From a virus, in the IMG/VR virus record IMGVR_UViG_3300028891_000081, positions 62,001-126,000 of that record: 64,000 bases of DNA; one strand, written 5' to 3'. Each line of letters opens with the position of its first letter. Position 1 is the stretch's first letter. Of the stretch, positions 32,112 through 39,739 are shown in pieces. Under the pieces are notes generated by a model that worked only from the letters and a program-made list of their open reading frames with translations, made no database searches and was not told the DNA's origin. Both the position numbers and the translations under genes were made by a program.

Positions 32112-33242
32112 ATGATAAGTCTGGTTACAGCTGCAATCAACAAGCTTGACAACCTTAGGAAGTATATAGACAACCTTGTCAAATACAACCATGAACTTGA
32201 CAATATCAGGATAATAGTGGTAGATGAAGGAGACAAAGCTGTAAGGAGGTACAACAGAAGGATATGTAACAAGATAGAGTTCTATGGACCATCAGAGAGG
32301 AAGGACTGGTTCATAAAGAATGGACTGGAAAAGTATATGGACGTTATTCCTGAGAGACACCATGCTGAGCTCAGCTTTGCCTTCCTTGTAGCCAGAAACT
32401 CAGACTATATCATGACGTTTGACGATGATACGTATCCCCTGTCCAGTGAGGACTTTGTAGGGAAACACTTGCTCTCTTATGGAATATATGATGTCCAGGT
32501 TCAGCTGGCTAAATGGATAAACCCTCTGGACTTCATGGAGGTAGAGAACAGCTGTGGCAGAGTGTATCAACGAGGCTTACCTTACTCAGCTGTCCCAGAG
32601 CTTGAAGGTGAAGGCATGGAGATAGGAAATGCAATGAACAAGGTAGTGTTTAACCAGGGATTATGGACTAACATACCAGACCTTAATGCAGTCACTATAC
32701 TTAACCAGGGAGGACTAAAGGGAATACCCAAAGTCAGGACTTTAGAGCTGAAGTATGAGAAGATACTTGTGCCCAGGAACACTTTCATACCAGTGTCGTC
32801 TATGAACATTTCATTTAAACCTGAAATACTCCCGGCTTACTACTATCTCCCAATGAGAGTACATGATGCCAGTATGGTAAGATATTCTGATGGTGACATT
32901 AGAGGCATGGACGATGTATGGTCAGCTCTGTTCCTGAAAAAGGTAATGGACAGGGTAGGCAAGTATATGGCATTTGGTGCTCCTCTGGTAGAGCATAGGA
33001 AGAAGCCCAGAGATATCTTTAGGGATCTAGCTAACGAACTAGACGGCCTGATAATAAATGAGAAGCTATGGAAAGTGCTTGATGATATCAAGCTAGAAAG
33101 TAGAGACTACCTTGAAGGGTACCGGGAGCTAGCTGTCAATCTAAGGGATAAGTCTGCAGAGTTTGGCTACTACAGAAAGTTTATAGAATACTTAGCCAGA
33201 CACATGATGAAATGGAGTGAACTATGGGAACATCTTAGCTAG
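32112..33242 (+). CDS. GT75/reversibly glycosylated polypeptide-like protein
   Basis: 376 aa related to reversibly glycosylated polypeptide / UDP-arabinopyranose mutase (GT75). MTFDDDTYPLSSEDF near residue 102 is the D-D-D-x-x-P motif, FNQGLWTNIPDLNAVT near 180 matches the family's G-L-W-x-N-x-P-D-x-D-A signature, and the Arg-rich C-terminal part follows. Plant and archaeal members interconvert ring forms of UDP-pentoses or bind UDP-sugars. ATG 32112 is 6 bp after AGGTG; ATG 32106 is an alternative. Confidence 0.78.
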   Translation: MISLVTAAINKLDNLRKYIDNLVKYNHELDNIRIIVVDEGDKAVRRYNRRICNKIEFYGPSERKDWFIKNGLEKYMDVIPERHHAELSFAFLVARNSDYIMTFDDDTYPLSSEDFVGKHLLSYGIYDVQVQLAKWINPLDFMEVENSCGRVYQRGLPYSAVPELEGEGMEIGNAMNKVVFNQGLWTNIPDLNAVTILNQGGLKGIPKVRTLELKYEKILVPRNTFIPVSSMNISFKPEILPAYYYLPMRVHDASMVRYSDGDIRGMDDVWSALFLKKVMDRVGKYMAFGAPLVEHRKKPRDIFRDLANELDGLIINEKLWKVLDDIKLESRDYLEGYRELAVNLRDKSAEFGYYRKFIEYLARHMMKWSELWEHLS

Positions 33243-33251
33243 GGAGGGACA

Positions 33252-34652
33252 ATGACAGAATACAAAGTTTTACTTATCAATCCTCCACAGTTCTTTAAAC
33301 CATACATGTCTAATGCTCGTTCTGGACTGCCAATAGGACTATTGTATATAGCTGCAATGCTGGACAGGGAAGGACATGAGGTAGAAGTTCTGGATACTCT
33401 AGTAACAGAAGAGAAAGACAGGGCTGTAGGGAACATAAGATATACTGGCATGTCATGGGAGACCATCAAGAGAAGGATAAAAGCTAGTAGAGCTGATGTT
33501 ATTGGGGTAACATGTCCATCCACTGTACAAGCTCCAAATGCCATAGAGATAGGCAGGATAGTAAGGGAGATAGACAGGGATGTCCCATTGATAATAGGAG
33601 GACCACATGCCACTGTTAAACCTGAAGATTTCCTGGAAACATATTTTGACATAGCTGTTATGGGAGAAGGTGAATACACTATCCTTGAAGTCATGGAGTA
33701 CCTTGAGAAAGCTAGTCCTAAGCTTAGTCAAATTAAAGGTATAGCTTTCAAGGAGAGCAATGGAGACATAAAGGTTAACCAACCAAGAGAGTTCATAAGA
33801 GAGCTTGATTCTTTACCATACCCAGCATACCATCTGGTAGACATGCTTGACTATACGTTGCCTCCCCACCGTTCTCACCATCACAGCTCCAAGCTTTTTG
33901 GGTCTATACCAATGATAACAAGTAGGGGATGCCCGTTCAGCTGTGTCTTCTGTTCAATACATTTGCACATGGGAAGGATATGGAGACCTCACTCTCCAGA
34001 GTATGTACTTGATCATATAGAGCACCTTATTACTAAGTACAATGTCAGAGCTATCAACTTTGAAGATGACAACCTCACCCTTGACCCTAAGAGGTTTGAA
34101 GCTATACTTGACGGTATCATAGAGAGAGACCTACATTTCTACTGGGATACTCCTAATGGGGTTAGAGCTGACACTCTCAACAGGAGGATACTGGAGAAGA
34201 TGAAGAAAGCTGGGTGTGTAGAACTTAGAGTGTCTCCAGAGTCTGGAGTACAAAGAGTGATAGACAAGGTTATAAAGAAAAAGCTGAAGCTGGAGAGTGT
34301 CACTAGGGTGGCAAAGATATGTCATGAGCTGGGGATACAGCTCCAGGCCTTCTTTGTGGTAGGATTGCCTGGAGAAACCCTGGAGGACATAAGAGCTACG
34401 TTTGAATATGCTAAGATGTTGAAGACCAAGTATGGAGTGATACCTTCACCATGTTTTGCTACTCCATTGATAGGAACTGAACTGTACAGGATATGTAAGG
34501 AGAAGGGATACCTTATGGTAGAAGACATCACCCCAGAAACAATAGCTGGGGCTGGACAGAAGGGTATAATAAGGACTGAAGAGTTCAGTCCAGAAGACAT
34601 TAAACGGATAGTGAGGGAAGTAGGACTTTACAGGAGTGACTACCTGCTATGA
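33252..34652 (+). CDS. cobalamin-binding radical SAM protein
   Basis: 466 aa. Residues 1-150 form a B12-binding Rossmann domain (LLINPPQFFKPYMS ... GLPIGLLYIAAML ... VIGVTCPSTVQAPNA ... IIGGPHATVKPEDFL). The radical SAM domain starts SRGCPFSCVFCSIHLHMG with C-x3-C-x2-C and continues INFEDDNLTLDPKRFEAIL. Class B enzymes of this kind methylate unactivated carbons or rearrange. In this operon a C-methylated sugar is plausible. AMINO-terminal D-x-H-x-x-G is not evident, so cobalamin binding may be base-off by other residues. Confidence 0.85.
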   Translation: MTEYKVLLINPPQFFKPYMSNARSGLPIGLLYIAAMLDREGHEVEVLDTLVTEEKDRAVGNIRYTGMSWETIKRRIKASRADVIGVTCPSTVQAPNAIEIGRIVREIDRDVPLIIGGPHATVKPEDFLETYFDIAVMGEGEYTILEVMEYLEKASPKLSQIKGIAFKESNGDIKVNQPREFIRELDSLPYPAYHLVDMLDYTLPPHRSHHHSSKLFGSIPMITSRGCPFSCVFCSIHLHMGRIWRPHSPEYVLDHIEHLITKYNVRAINFEDDNLTLDPKRFEAILDGIIERDLHFYWDTPNGVRADTLNRRILEKMKKAGCVELRVSPESGVQRVIDKVIKKKLKLESVTRVAKICHELGIQLQAFFVVGLPGETLEDIRATFEYAKMLKTKYGVIPSPCFATPLIGTELYRICKEKGYLMVEDITPETIAGAGQKGIIRTEEFSPEDIKRIVREVGLYRSDYLL

Positions 34653-35215
34653 ACATGATAGAGTACTTAGGTGAGATAGAAAAAGCTATGGAGACCATAC
34701 TGTTGCGGGACAGAAATAAGATTAAAGAGATAACTACTGTCCTCAAAGGAGCTAAAGAGAGAGAAAGTACAGTCTTTGTCTTTGGTAATGGAGGAAGCTC
34801 AAGTACAGCTGCACACTTCGTATGTGATTTGGTTAAAGCCTGCAGAATAAAAGCTGTCTGTCTGTCTGACAATACTCCATATTTCTCAGCTTATGCCAAT
34901 GACATCTCCTATGAGTCAGTCTTTGTGTCTCCCCTAAGCCTTCTCATGAGAAATGGTGACGTAGCTATTGGGCTCAGCTGTTCTGGCAATTCAGCTAATG
35001 TCCTAAGAGCATTCGAGTTCATAAACTCAGCTAGATACAAGGGCATTTATGAAAACGTTACCACAATAGGGTTCACTGGGTTTAAGGGTGGAAAGCTAAG
35101 AGACCTGGTTGACATCCACATAAATGTCCCAGTCAACAGCTACAGGATAAGTGAAGATGTTCATCTAATGTTATGTCACTTGATAGTGGAGCTCCTGGTA
35201 GGTGATAATGAATGA
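34649..35215 (+). CDS. gmhA: sedoheptulose-7-phosphate isomerase (SIS domain)
   Basis: SIS-domain isomerase, 188 aa, matching GmhA in length and pattern: VFGNGGSSSTAAHFVCDLVKAC (residues about 46-67), SDNTPYFSAYANDISYESVF, GDVAIGLSCSGNSANVLRAFEF and EDVHLMLCHLIVELL near the end. It converts sedoheptulose 7-phosphate to D-glycero-D-manno-heptose 7-phosphate, the first step of heptose activation. The ATG overlaps the previous stop. Confidence 0.88.
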   Translation: MNMIEYLGEIEKAMETILLRDRNKIKEITTVLKGAKERESTVFVFGNGGSSSTAAHFVCDLVKACRIKAVCLSDNTPYFSAYANDISYESVFVSPLSLLMRNGDVAIGLSCSGNSANVLRAFEFINSARYKGIYENVTTIGFTGFKGGKLRDLVDIHINVPVNSYRISEDVHLMLCHLIVELLVGDNE

Positions 35216-36051
35216 CACTGGATGATCTGGTGGGCAAGAGCATATACATAATAAGGGAAGCTAAGGCCAGGTTCAGGAATCCAGCTGTGTTATGGAGCAC
35301 TGGAAAGGACAGTACCACCCTACTCAGCTTGGTTAGGGAAGCCCTTTATGAGATTCCCTTCCCAGTCATATTCATAGATACAAGCTTTCAGTTCAAGGAG
35401 ACATATGAGTTCAGGGACAGGATAGCTAGGGAATGGAACTTGAACCTGATAATATGCAGGAACAAGGAAGCTATAGACAGGGGGATCAGCCCCTTTTACT
35501 ATGACAAGTTCACATGCTGTCACCAGCTCAAGACTGAAGCACTAAAGAAGCTGGTTCAGGAATACAAGTTTGATGCTCTTTTATTGTCAATACGAAGGGA
35601 TGAACATTACATGAGGAACATAGAGAGATACCTGTCTCCCAGGAACAGGGACTGGGAATACCGGATAGTAGAGGAAAGAACTGAAGCTGACATCGAAGGG
35701 CATGATGCCCCATATGTTTCCTTACAGGATACTGAGCTTTCTGGATGGGATCTGTATGCTACGGACTTTGGTAAAGACACTGAACATGTTAGGGTTCATC
35801 CATTGCTGCACTGGACTGAAATAGACATATGGAAATACATTAAGGATCGGAATCTGCCTGTCCATCCATTATACTTCAAGGGGTACCGTAGTCTGGGATG
35901 TTATCCATGCACCAGACCGATATGGGAGCCAGTGGAGTCCATAGATGAAATAATCAAGAGACTGGAGACTACAGATGTTCCTGAAAGGGCTGGTAGAGAC
36001 TCCACAAAAGAAGACATAATGAGGAAGCTTAGAGCACTTGGATACTGCTAG
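35212..36051 (+). CDS. CysD/PAPS-reductase family protein
   Basis: 279 aa of the adenine nucleotide alpha-hydrolase fold. AVLWSTGKDSTTLLSLV near residue 23 is the S-G-G-K-D-S-type PP-loop, FIDTSFQFKETYEFRDRIA, LLLSIRRDEHYMRN and VHPLLHWTEIDIWKYI follow the CysD (ATP sulfurylase small subunit) pattern, as does GYRSLGCYPCT. The end, TDVPERAGRDSTKEDIMRKLRALGYC, resembles the CysD tail. No CysN GTPase is in the window, so it may act alone or with the host. A role in sulfated glycans or thiolation is inference. Confidence 0.82.
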   Translation: MTLDDLVGKSIYIIREAKARFRNPAVLWSTGKDSTTLLSLVREALYEIPFPVIFIDTSFQFKETYEFRDRIAREWNLNLIICRNKEAIDRGISPFYYDKFTCCHQLKTEALKKLVQEYKFDALLLSIRRDEHYMRNIERYLSPRNRDWEYRIVEERTEADIEGHDAPYVSLQDTELSGWDLYATDFGKDTEHVRVHPLLHWTEIDIWKYIKDRNLPVHPLYFKGYRSLGCYPCTRPIWEPVESIDEIIKRLETTDVPERAGRDSTKEDIMRKLRALGYC

Positions 36052-36063
36052 AGGAGAAGGGGT

Positions 36064-36522
36064 ATGGGTAGAAAGAAGACTGTGGTAGCTGTAGTAGGAG
36101 GATTTGATCCGGTACATGTCGGGCACATCAGGAACTTTAGAGAAGCTAAGAAGCTGGGGGATGAGCTGTGGGTTATACTCCAGTCAGATGAATGGTTGAT
36201 TAACAAGAAAGGATATGTCTTCATGCCATACAATGAACGTAAAGAAATACTTGAAGCTATAAGGTATGTAGACAAGGTAGTTCCAGCTATAGGGACATCT
36301 CCAACATGTGAAGCTTCCCTTGAATATTATAGGCCAGACATATTTGCTAAGGGAGGAGACAGAACTCCAGACAATATGGAGCAAATAGAGGTGGACACAT
36401 GTAGAAGACTTGGAATAAAAATAGCATACAATGTTGGGGGAGGTAAGGTACAGTCAAGCTCATGGCTGATAGACAATGTAGTTAGAACTATATCCGAGAG
36501 ATATAGATCAAGGGGTGAATAG
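36064..36522 (+). CDS. RfaE2/HldE-C-like cytidylyltransferase-family nucleotidyltransferase
   Basis: 152 aa. VVGGFDPVHVGHIRNF at residues 10-25 has the H-x-G-H motif of the nucleotidyltransferase superfamily; FAKGGDRTPDN near 99 is the K-G-x-D motif and YNVGGGKVQSSSWLI the last motif. These match the ADP-heptose synthase second domain (RfaE2) and glycerol-3-phosphate cytidylyltransferase. Given neighbours it probably activates heptose 1-phosphate to NDP-heptose. A dispersed palindrome copy is at 36489-36505 in its 3' end. Confidence 0.8.
   Translation: MGRKKTVVAVVGGFDPVHVGHIRNFREAKKLGDELWVILQSDEWLINKKGYVFMPYNERKEILEAIRYVDKVVPAIGTSPTCEASLEYYRPDIFAKGGDRTPDNMEQIEVDTCRRLGIKIAYNVGGGKVQSSSWLIDNVVRTISERYRSRGE
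36489..36505 (+). repeat. dispersed palindrome TATATCYGAGAGATATA
   Basis: Exact copy (Y=C) in the 3' end of the nucleotidyltransferase gene, 23 bp before gmhB, read as TISERYR. Confidence 0.85.
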
Positions 36523-36527
36523 TAATA

Positions 36528-37070
36528 GTGGGAAATAAGTGTGTTTTTCTTGACAAGGATGGTACCCTGGTTAAAGAAGTACACCACATGACTGATGAAT
36601 CTCAGCTTGAAATTATACCTGGATCTCCTGAAGCTATAAAAATCCTAAGGGACATCGGTTATCTGATTATAGTAGTAACCAACCAGTCTGTAGTAGGGAG
36701 GGGGATGATAACCGAGGACAAGCTTAGAAGGATAATGGACACAATGAAAAGCATGTTCCTTGAAGAAGGAGCTGTCATAGACAGAATATATTACTGTCCC
36801 CACCATCCAGCTGACGGTTGTCCGTGTAGGAAGCCTAATAGTCTCCTGTATGAACAGGCCAGAAAGGACTTTAATCTGGACTTTACCAAATGCTACGTTA
36901 TCGGAGACAGCTTCTGTGACATATTTGCTGGTAAGAAAATAGGAGCTAGAACCATACTTGTCCTTACTGGCCATGGACAAGAGATTCACAACCTATACAG
37001 CTTCCCAGATATAATAGCTGCCGACTTGTATGAGGCAGCTATAATAATAAAAGGGATGAGTGAGGGATAA
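36528..37070 (+). CDS. gmhB: D-glycero-D-manno-heptose 1,7-bisphosphate 7-phosphatase (HAD)
   Basis: HAD-family histidinol-phosphatase-like phosphatase, 180 aa. VFLDKDGTLV at residues 6-15 holds the nucleophile and acid Asp, VVTNQSVVGRGMITE near 50 motif II, CPHHPADGCPCRKP near 91 the zinc-binding C-x-H-x(n)-C-x-C loop that marks GmhB, and VIGDSFCDIFAGKKIG near 126 motif IV. It removes the 7-phosphate between the HddA-like kinase and the nucleotidyltransferase. GTG start. Confidence 0.9.
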   Translation: MGNKCVFLDKDGTLVKEVHHMTDESQLEIIPGSPEAIKILRDIGYLIIVVTNQSVVGRGMITEDKLRRIMDTMKSMFLEEGAVIDRIYYCPHHPADGCPCRKPNSLLYEQARKDFNLDFTKCYVIGDSFCDIFAGKKIGARTILVLTGHGQEIHNLYSFPDIIAADLYEAAIIIKGMSEG

Positions 37071-37073
37071 GAC

Positions 37074-37262
37074 ATAGGGAAAAACAAAGTTAGATGTACA
37101 AGGTGTGGTTCAAAGAAGGTCCTGACTTTGAGACATGTCTTTCAGTGCAAGTCTTGTGGACACACATGGAGTAAGAGGGTGTCCAAGAAACACATAGTTG
37201 GATACAGCTACAGGGATGAGAAGCTGAAGAAAATATTCAGGCAGCTGGGCATAAAAAGCTAA
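37074..37262 (+). CDS. zinc-ribbon frame with no canonical start codon
   Basis: 62 codons open in the same frame as gmhB, right after its TAA. The product is a zinc ribbon (VRCTRCGSKKV, FQCKSCGHTWSK) with a basic tail. There is no ATG, GTG or TTG before the first CxxC; the only reasonable start is ATA at 37074, 7 bp after GAGGG. Alternatives are read-through of the gmhB stop, giving a fused C-terminal ribbon, or a sequencing error. Confidence 0.5.
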   Translation: MGKNKVRCTRCGSKKVLTLRHVFQCKSCGHTWSKRVSKKHIVGYSYRDEKLKKIFRQLGIKS

Positions 37263-37286
37263 GGTTCTAAATGTCCTACCTTAGCT
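37257..37286. terminator. hairpin at the convergent junction
   Basis: AGCTAAGGT and ACCTTAGCT form a perfect 9-bp inverted repeat around a 12-nt loop. It spans the stop codons of the last rightward gene and the last leftward gene and so can serve both directions. No long T tract follows. Confidence 0.5.
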
Positions 37287-38177
37287 CTCATACATTTTGT
37301 AAATGATGTTGTACCTGAGAGCTCTGGTAAATATCCTCTCTCTAACAACTGTTAATGGAGTAAGTCCTACAGGATCTATACGTTTAATCTGGCTTATGTT
37401 AACTCTCTCCTTGAATAATGCTCTGTCACAATAGGATAAGATATCATCAAGCTCATTGGCAAATCTGGAGAAAGCTACTATTGACAAATCAAGATAGTAC
37501 TCTGAAAGTCTCCTGTCTATCCATCTCTGGTTTACTCTTCTACCTATTATGTCCACAGCTACCCTTGGGAATGAGTGTAGGGAGATGTCTTCTCTGGGGT
37601 ATCCATCAAATATCCAGTCTTTAACCTTAACTCTGAAGTATAAGTCGGCATTAAGGCTAGACCATGTACCGGTTCCTATAGTGGTCTCATAAGCTGAGCC
37701 TATCCAGTAACCGGTATCTACAGTATTCCTAGCTATGACAAAACAGTCAGTTAAGGAAGGAGAGCTCTTAGGCTCTATAACCAGGAAGTACTTGGTATTG
37801 GAGCCAAGCATGCTTGTAATCTTCAAGCTTGAAGTATATTCTGTCCATGATGTACTAATAGAGTCTCTGGGAATGGCAGCTGAACCAAGTGTATGACCAG
37901 AAGGCAAACCATTGCTTGAAGACTGCAAGCTTAACGTTATGTCCCCATCTGGACTGCCATACTTCTTTAGCTTCAATGTAACATCAATAGTTTCCTTGTA
38001 TGGAGACTCCTTCTTATAGAACTTGCAATATGGGATAAATGACTGAGCTACACTTATAGTAGAAGATGCAGTGGACAGGGTGTGCTCAAAGCTACCGGTT
38101 AGACACTGTGGATAAAGATAGCTCCTCAGCTTGTCCCTGATGTTCTCCTTTAACAAGTTCAAGCTAAATCCAGTCAT
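37281..38177 (-). CDS. virion neck or tail-completion protein with beta-sandwich domain
   Basis: 298 aa. Residues about 25-190 are Ser/Thr-rich with a strand pattern seen in choice-of-anchor or jelly-roll domains of surface proteins (SIPYCKFYKKE-like strand, DITLSLQSSSNGLPSG, YFLVIEPKS, LYFRVKVKDW). Residues about 200-298 are mixed alpha/beta (YPREDISLHSFPRVAVDI ... LDLSIVAFSRFANELDDIL) and resemble tail-terminator/completion proteins. It follows connector-type genes, fitting a head-tail junction role. Its start overlaps the upstream stop (ATGA). Confidence 0.5.
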   Translation of the reverse strand: MTGFSLNLLKENIRDKLRSYLYPQCLTGSFEHTLSTASSTISVAQSFIPYCKFYKKESPYKETIDVTLKLKKYGSPDGDITLSLQSSSNGLPSGHTLGSAAIPRDSISTSWTEYTSSLKITSMLGSNTKYFLVIEPKSSPSLTDCFVIARNTVDTGYWIGSAYETTIGTGTWSSLNADLYFRVKVKDWIFDGYPREDISLHSFPRVAVDIIGRRVNQRWIDRRLSEYYLDLSIVAFSRFANELDDILSYCDRALFKERVNISQIKRIDPVGLTPLTVVRERIFTRALRYNIIYKMYES

Positions 38178-38587
38178 GCCTCTTCTACTAACCTCCTTAC
38201 CCTTCTGTAAATTATATCTTCTATCCTACTCAATACTTCAAGTATAATATTCTCTATGTCCTCTTTGGTAGGCCATCCTATCTTTATCTTTGGTTGCATG
38301 TACTTCCAGTATGGACAACGGAATGTCCTGAACATATAGGTTATCTCTCTCTTCTCTTTCTCTCTTTCTATCTCAAACTCTTCTATGTCAGGTACAATCC
38401 ATACTTCATGGGATTCCGGAAACACTTCTACAGTGTATTCCCTTTCAGTTACCTCTGAGAGCTTGTCTCTTATTATCTGGCCAGCCTCAAACATGCCTTC
38501 TGTAACCTCATCCAGAAGAAAGTAGCTAATACGTTTCAGCTTTTCGACAGCTTCATCTAAGCCCTCAGCTTCTATCTCTATAGGCAT
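38174..38587 (-). CDS. HK97 gp10-like neck/tail protein
   Basis: 137 aa. GLDEAVEKLKRISYFLLDEVTEGMFEAGQIIRDKL near the N-terminus is typical of the gp10 family of head-tail junction proteins, followed by a strand region (VEVFPESHEVWIVPD) and a basic helical C-terminus (RIEDIIYRRVRRLVEE). The order connector, closure, gp10, terminator matches siphovirus neck modules. ATG 38587 is chosen (GGTGAG upstream); a GTG at 38596 is the alternative. Confidence 0.6.
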   Translation of the reverse strand: MPIEIEAEGLDEAVEKLKRISYFLLDEVTEGMFEAGQIIRDKLSEVTEREYTVEVFPESHEVWIVPDIEEFEIEREKEKREITYMFRTFRCPYWKYMQPKIKIGWPTKEDIENIILEVLSRIEDIIYRRVRRLVEEA

Positions 38588-38588
38588 A

Positions 38589-38963
38589 CTACTCACCTGT
38601 TGAAACCTTACTCATTATCACCTCTAAATAGGATACATGGTTACCTTCAAAGTGTTCTATGACTTCATTGACTACACATTCAGTTCCATTGTTTAGGACA
38701 ACTATGTCATTTGTGTCAATGTCTACAGTGGACTTGAAACATGCAGAGTAGTCTCCTTCTATCCTGTATCCTTCTATCTCCCATACTTGACGGTACCCTC
38801 CCATAGGCATTACCCAAGCTGTTGTAGTTATTGTGTCAGAGAATGACTCTCCAGTAACATCATAGTCACTGTCCACTGTAACAGACACTTTCTTTACCTT
38901 AACAGTCTGTCCGTATGTGTCTATTATCTTGTTGTTCATGAATCTGGTATCAAAAATCTCCAT
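38589..38963 (-). CDS. head-closure-like protein
   Basis: 124-aa strand-rich protein (VKVKKVSVTVDSDYDVTGESFSDTITTTAWVMPMGG ... DYSACFKSTVDIDTNDIVVLNNG). The pattern of DYDVTGE, AWVMP and an INDIVxxNG turn is that of head-tail stoppers/adaptors (SPP1 gp16-like). It lies between the connector-like and gp10-like genes. No sequence motif is decisive. Confidence 0.55.
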   Translation of the reverse strand: MEIFDTRFMNNKIIDTYGQTVKVKKVSVTVDSDYDVTGESFSDTITTTAWVMPMGGYRQVWEIEGYRIEGDYSACFKSTVDIDTNDIVVLNNGTECVVNEVIEHFEGNHVSYLEVIMSKVSTGE

Positions 38964-38969
38964 ACCCTA

Positions 38970-39611
38970 TCACTCCAGTGGTGTCCTACTAAGGGACATG
39001 CCTGAAGATGAAGTCTTGATATGAGACTTACTCTTGATCCATTTCATTATCTGGTAATACTTCTCAAGGTACTTGTTAGCTGGTTCAGTATAATGCCTAA
39101 ACCTTATAGGCCCTCTACTAATAGCTAGAGGAAGGACAGTGAACTTCTTTATAGCAAACAAATATCCAGTGAGATATGCACAAGCAAGCTTCATCAGCTC
39201 CCAGTTAATAGCTTCTTCAAATGTGTATCTATAATCTACGGTTATTTTTTCTATGCTTGATGAAGGAGCTGTACTTGTCACTATTATACCTTCCCTGGGG
39301 TATACTGTACTTACTGAGATTGAGCTTTTAGTGGAGGGATCATCCTTATCCGTCCATGTATAAACCGTAACATCTCCTGAACCAACAGTCTTGTCTCCAT
39401 CAGAGTCAGCTATAGGATAATTGTTAACAGAGAAAGTAGTATTACTCCCATCAATGCTGCCAGAAGGCTCTTCATCTCTTACTGGAATAGTTATCTCCTC
39501 AATAATTATCTGGGTAGCCTTGTCTATTAAATCCTGCAAGTCCTCGTCAGTAATGTCGTCTGTGGTAAGGCCCAATAAGTCTCTAGCTTCAGGTATCATA
39601 CAATATCCCAT
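38970..39611 (-). CDS. head-tail connector-like protein
   Basis: 213 aa. The N-terminal helical segment (PEARDLLGLTTDDITDEDLQDLIDKATQIIIEEI) resembles gp6/gp15-type connector proteins that start with a DIxDxxLxxLI pattern. A strand-rich insertion (DGSNTTFSVNNYPIADSDGD ... VTVYTW) is followed by a helical end (EEAINWELMKLACAYLTGYLFAIKKF). It is the first gene after the capsid hairpin and has its own TATA-like box and GGTGATGAAGG ribosome-binding site. Confidence 0.6.
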   Translation of the reverse strand: MGYCMIPEARDLLGLTTDDITDEDLQDLIDKATQIIIEEITIPVRDEEPSGSIDGSNTTFSVNNYPIADSDGDKTVGSGDVTVYTWTDKDDPSTKSSISVSTVYPREGIIVTSTAPSSSIEKITVDYRYTFEEAINWELMKLACAYLTGYLFAIKKFTVLPLAISRGPIRFRHYTEPANKYLEKYYQIMKWIKSKSHIKTSSSGMSLSRTPLE

Positions 39612-39655
39612 AGACCTTCATCACCATTAATACTCTATACTGTCTATGGAATATT

Positions 39656-39668
39656 AACCTTTAAAGGT
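39656..39668 (-). promoter_or_regulatory. possible TATA-box promoter of the neck genes
   Basis: On the minus strand ACCTTTAAAGGT, itself a palindrome, lies about 50 bp before the connector-like gene, in the 155-bp gap after the capsid gene. It would restart transcription downstream of the capsid terminator-like hairpin. Confidence 0.4.
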
Positions 39669-39712
39669 TTCCTAGTATATTGGAGAAATATAAAATTAAG
39701 AAATTTGAGGTG

Positions 39713-39739
39713 AGTCTATTAGACTTACTCTAATAGACT
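39713..39739 (-). terminator. hairpin after capsid gene 1
   Basis: AGTCTATTAGA and TCTAATAGACT form a perfect 11-bp stem with a 5-nt loop, 28 bp past the capsid stop. On the minus strand it is followed by a T-rich stretch (AATTTCTTAATTTTATATTT), as expected for a terminator or a 3'-end stabiliser of an abundant mRNA. Confidence 0.6.
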
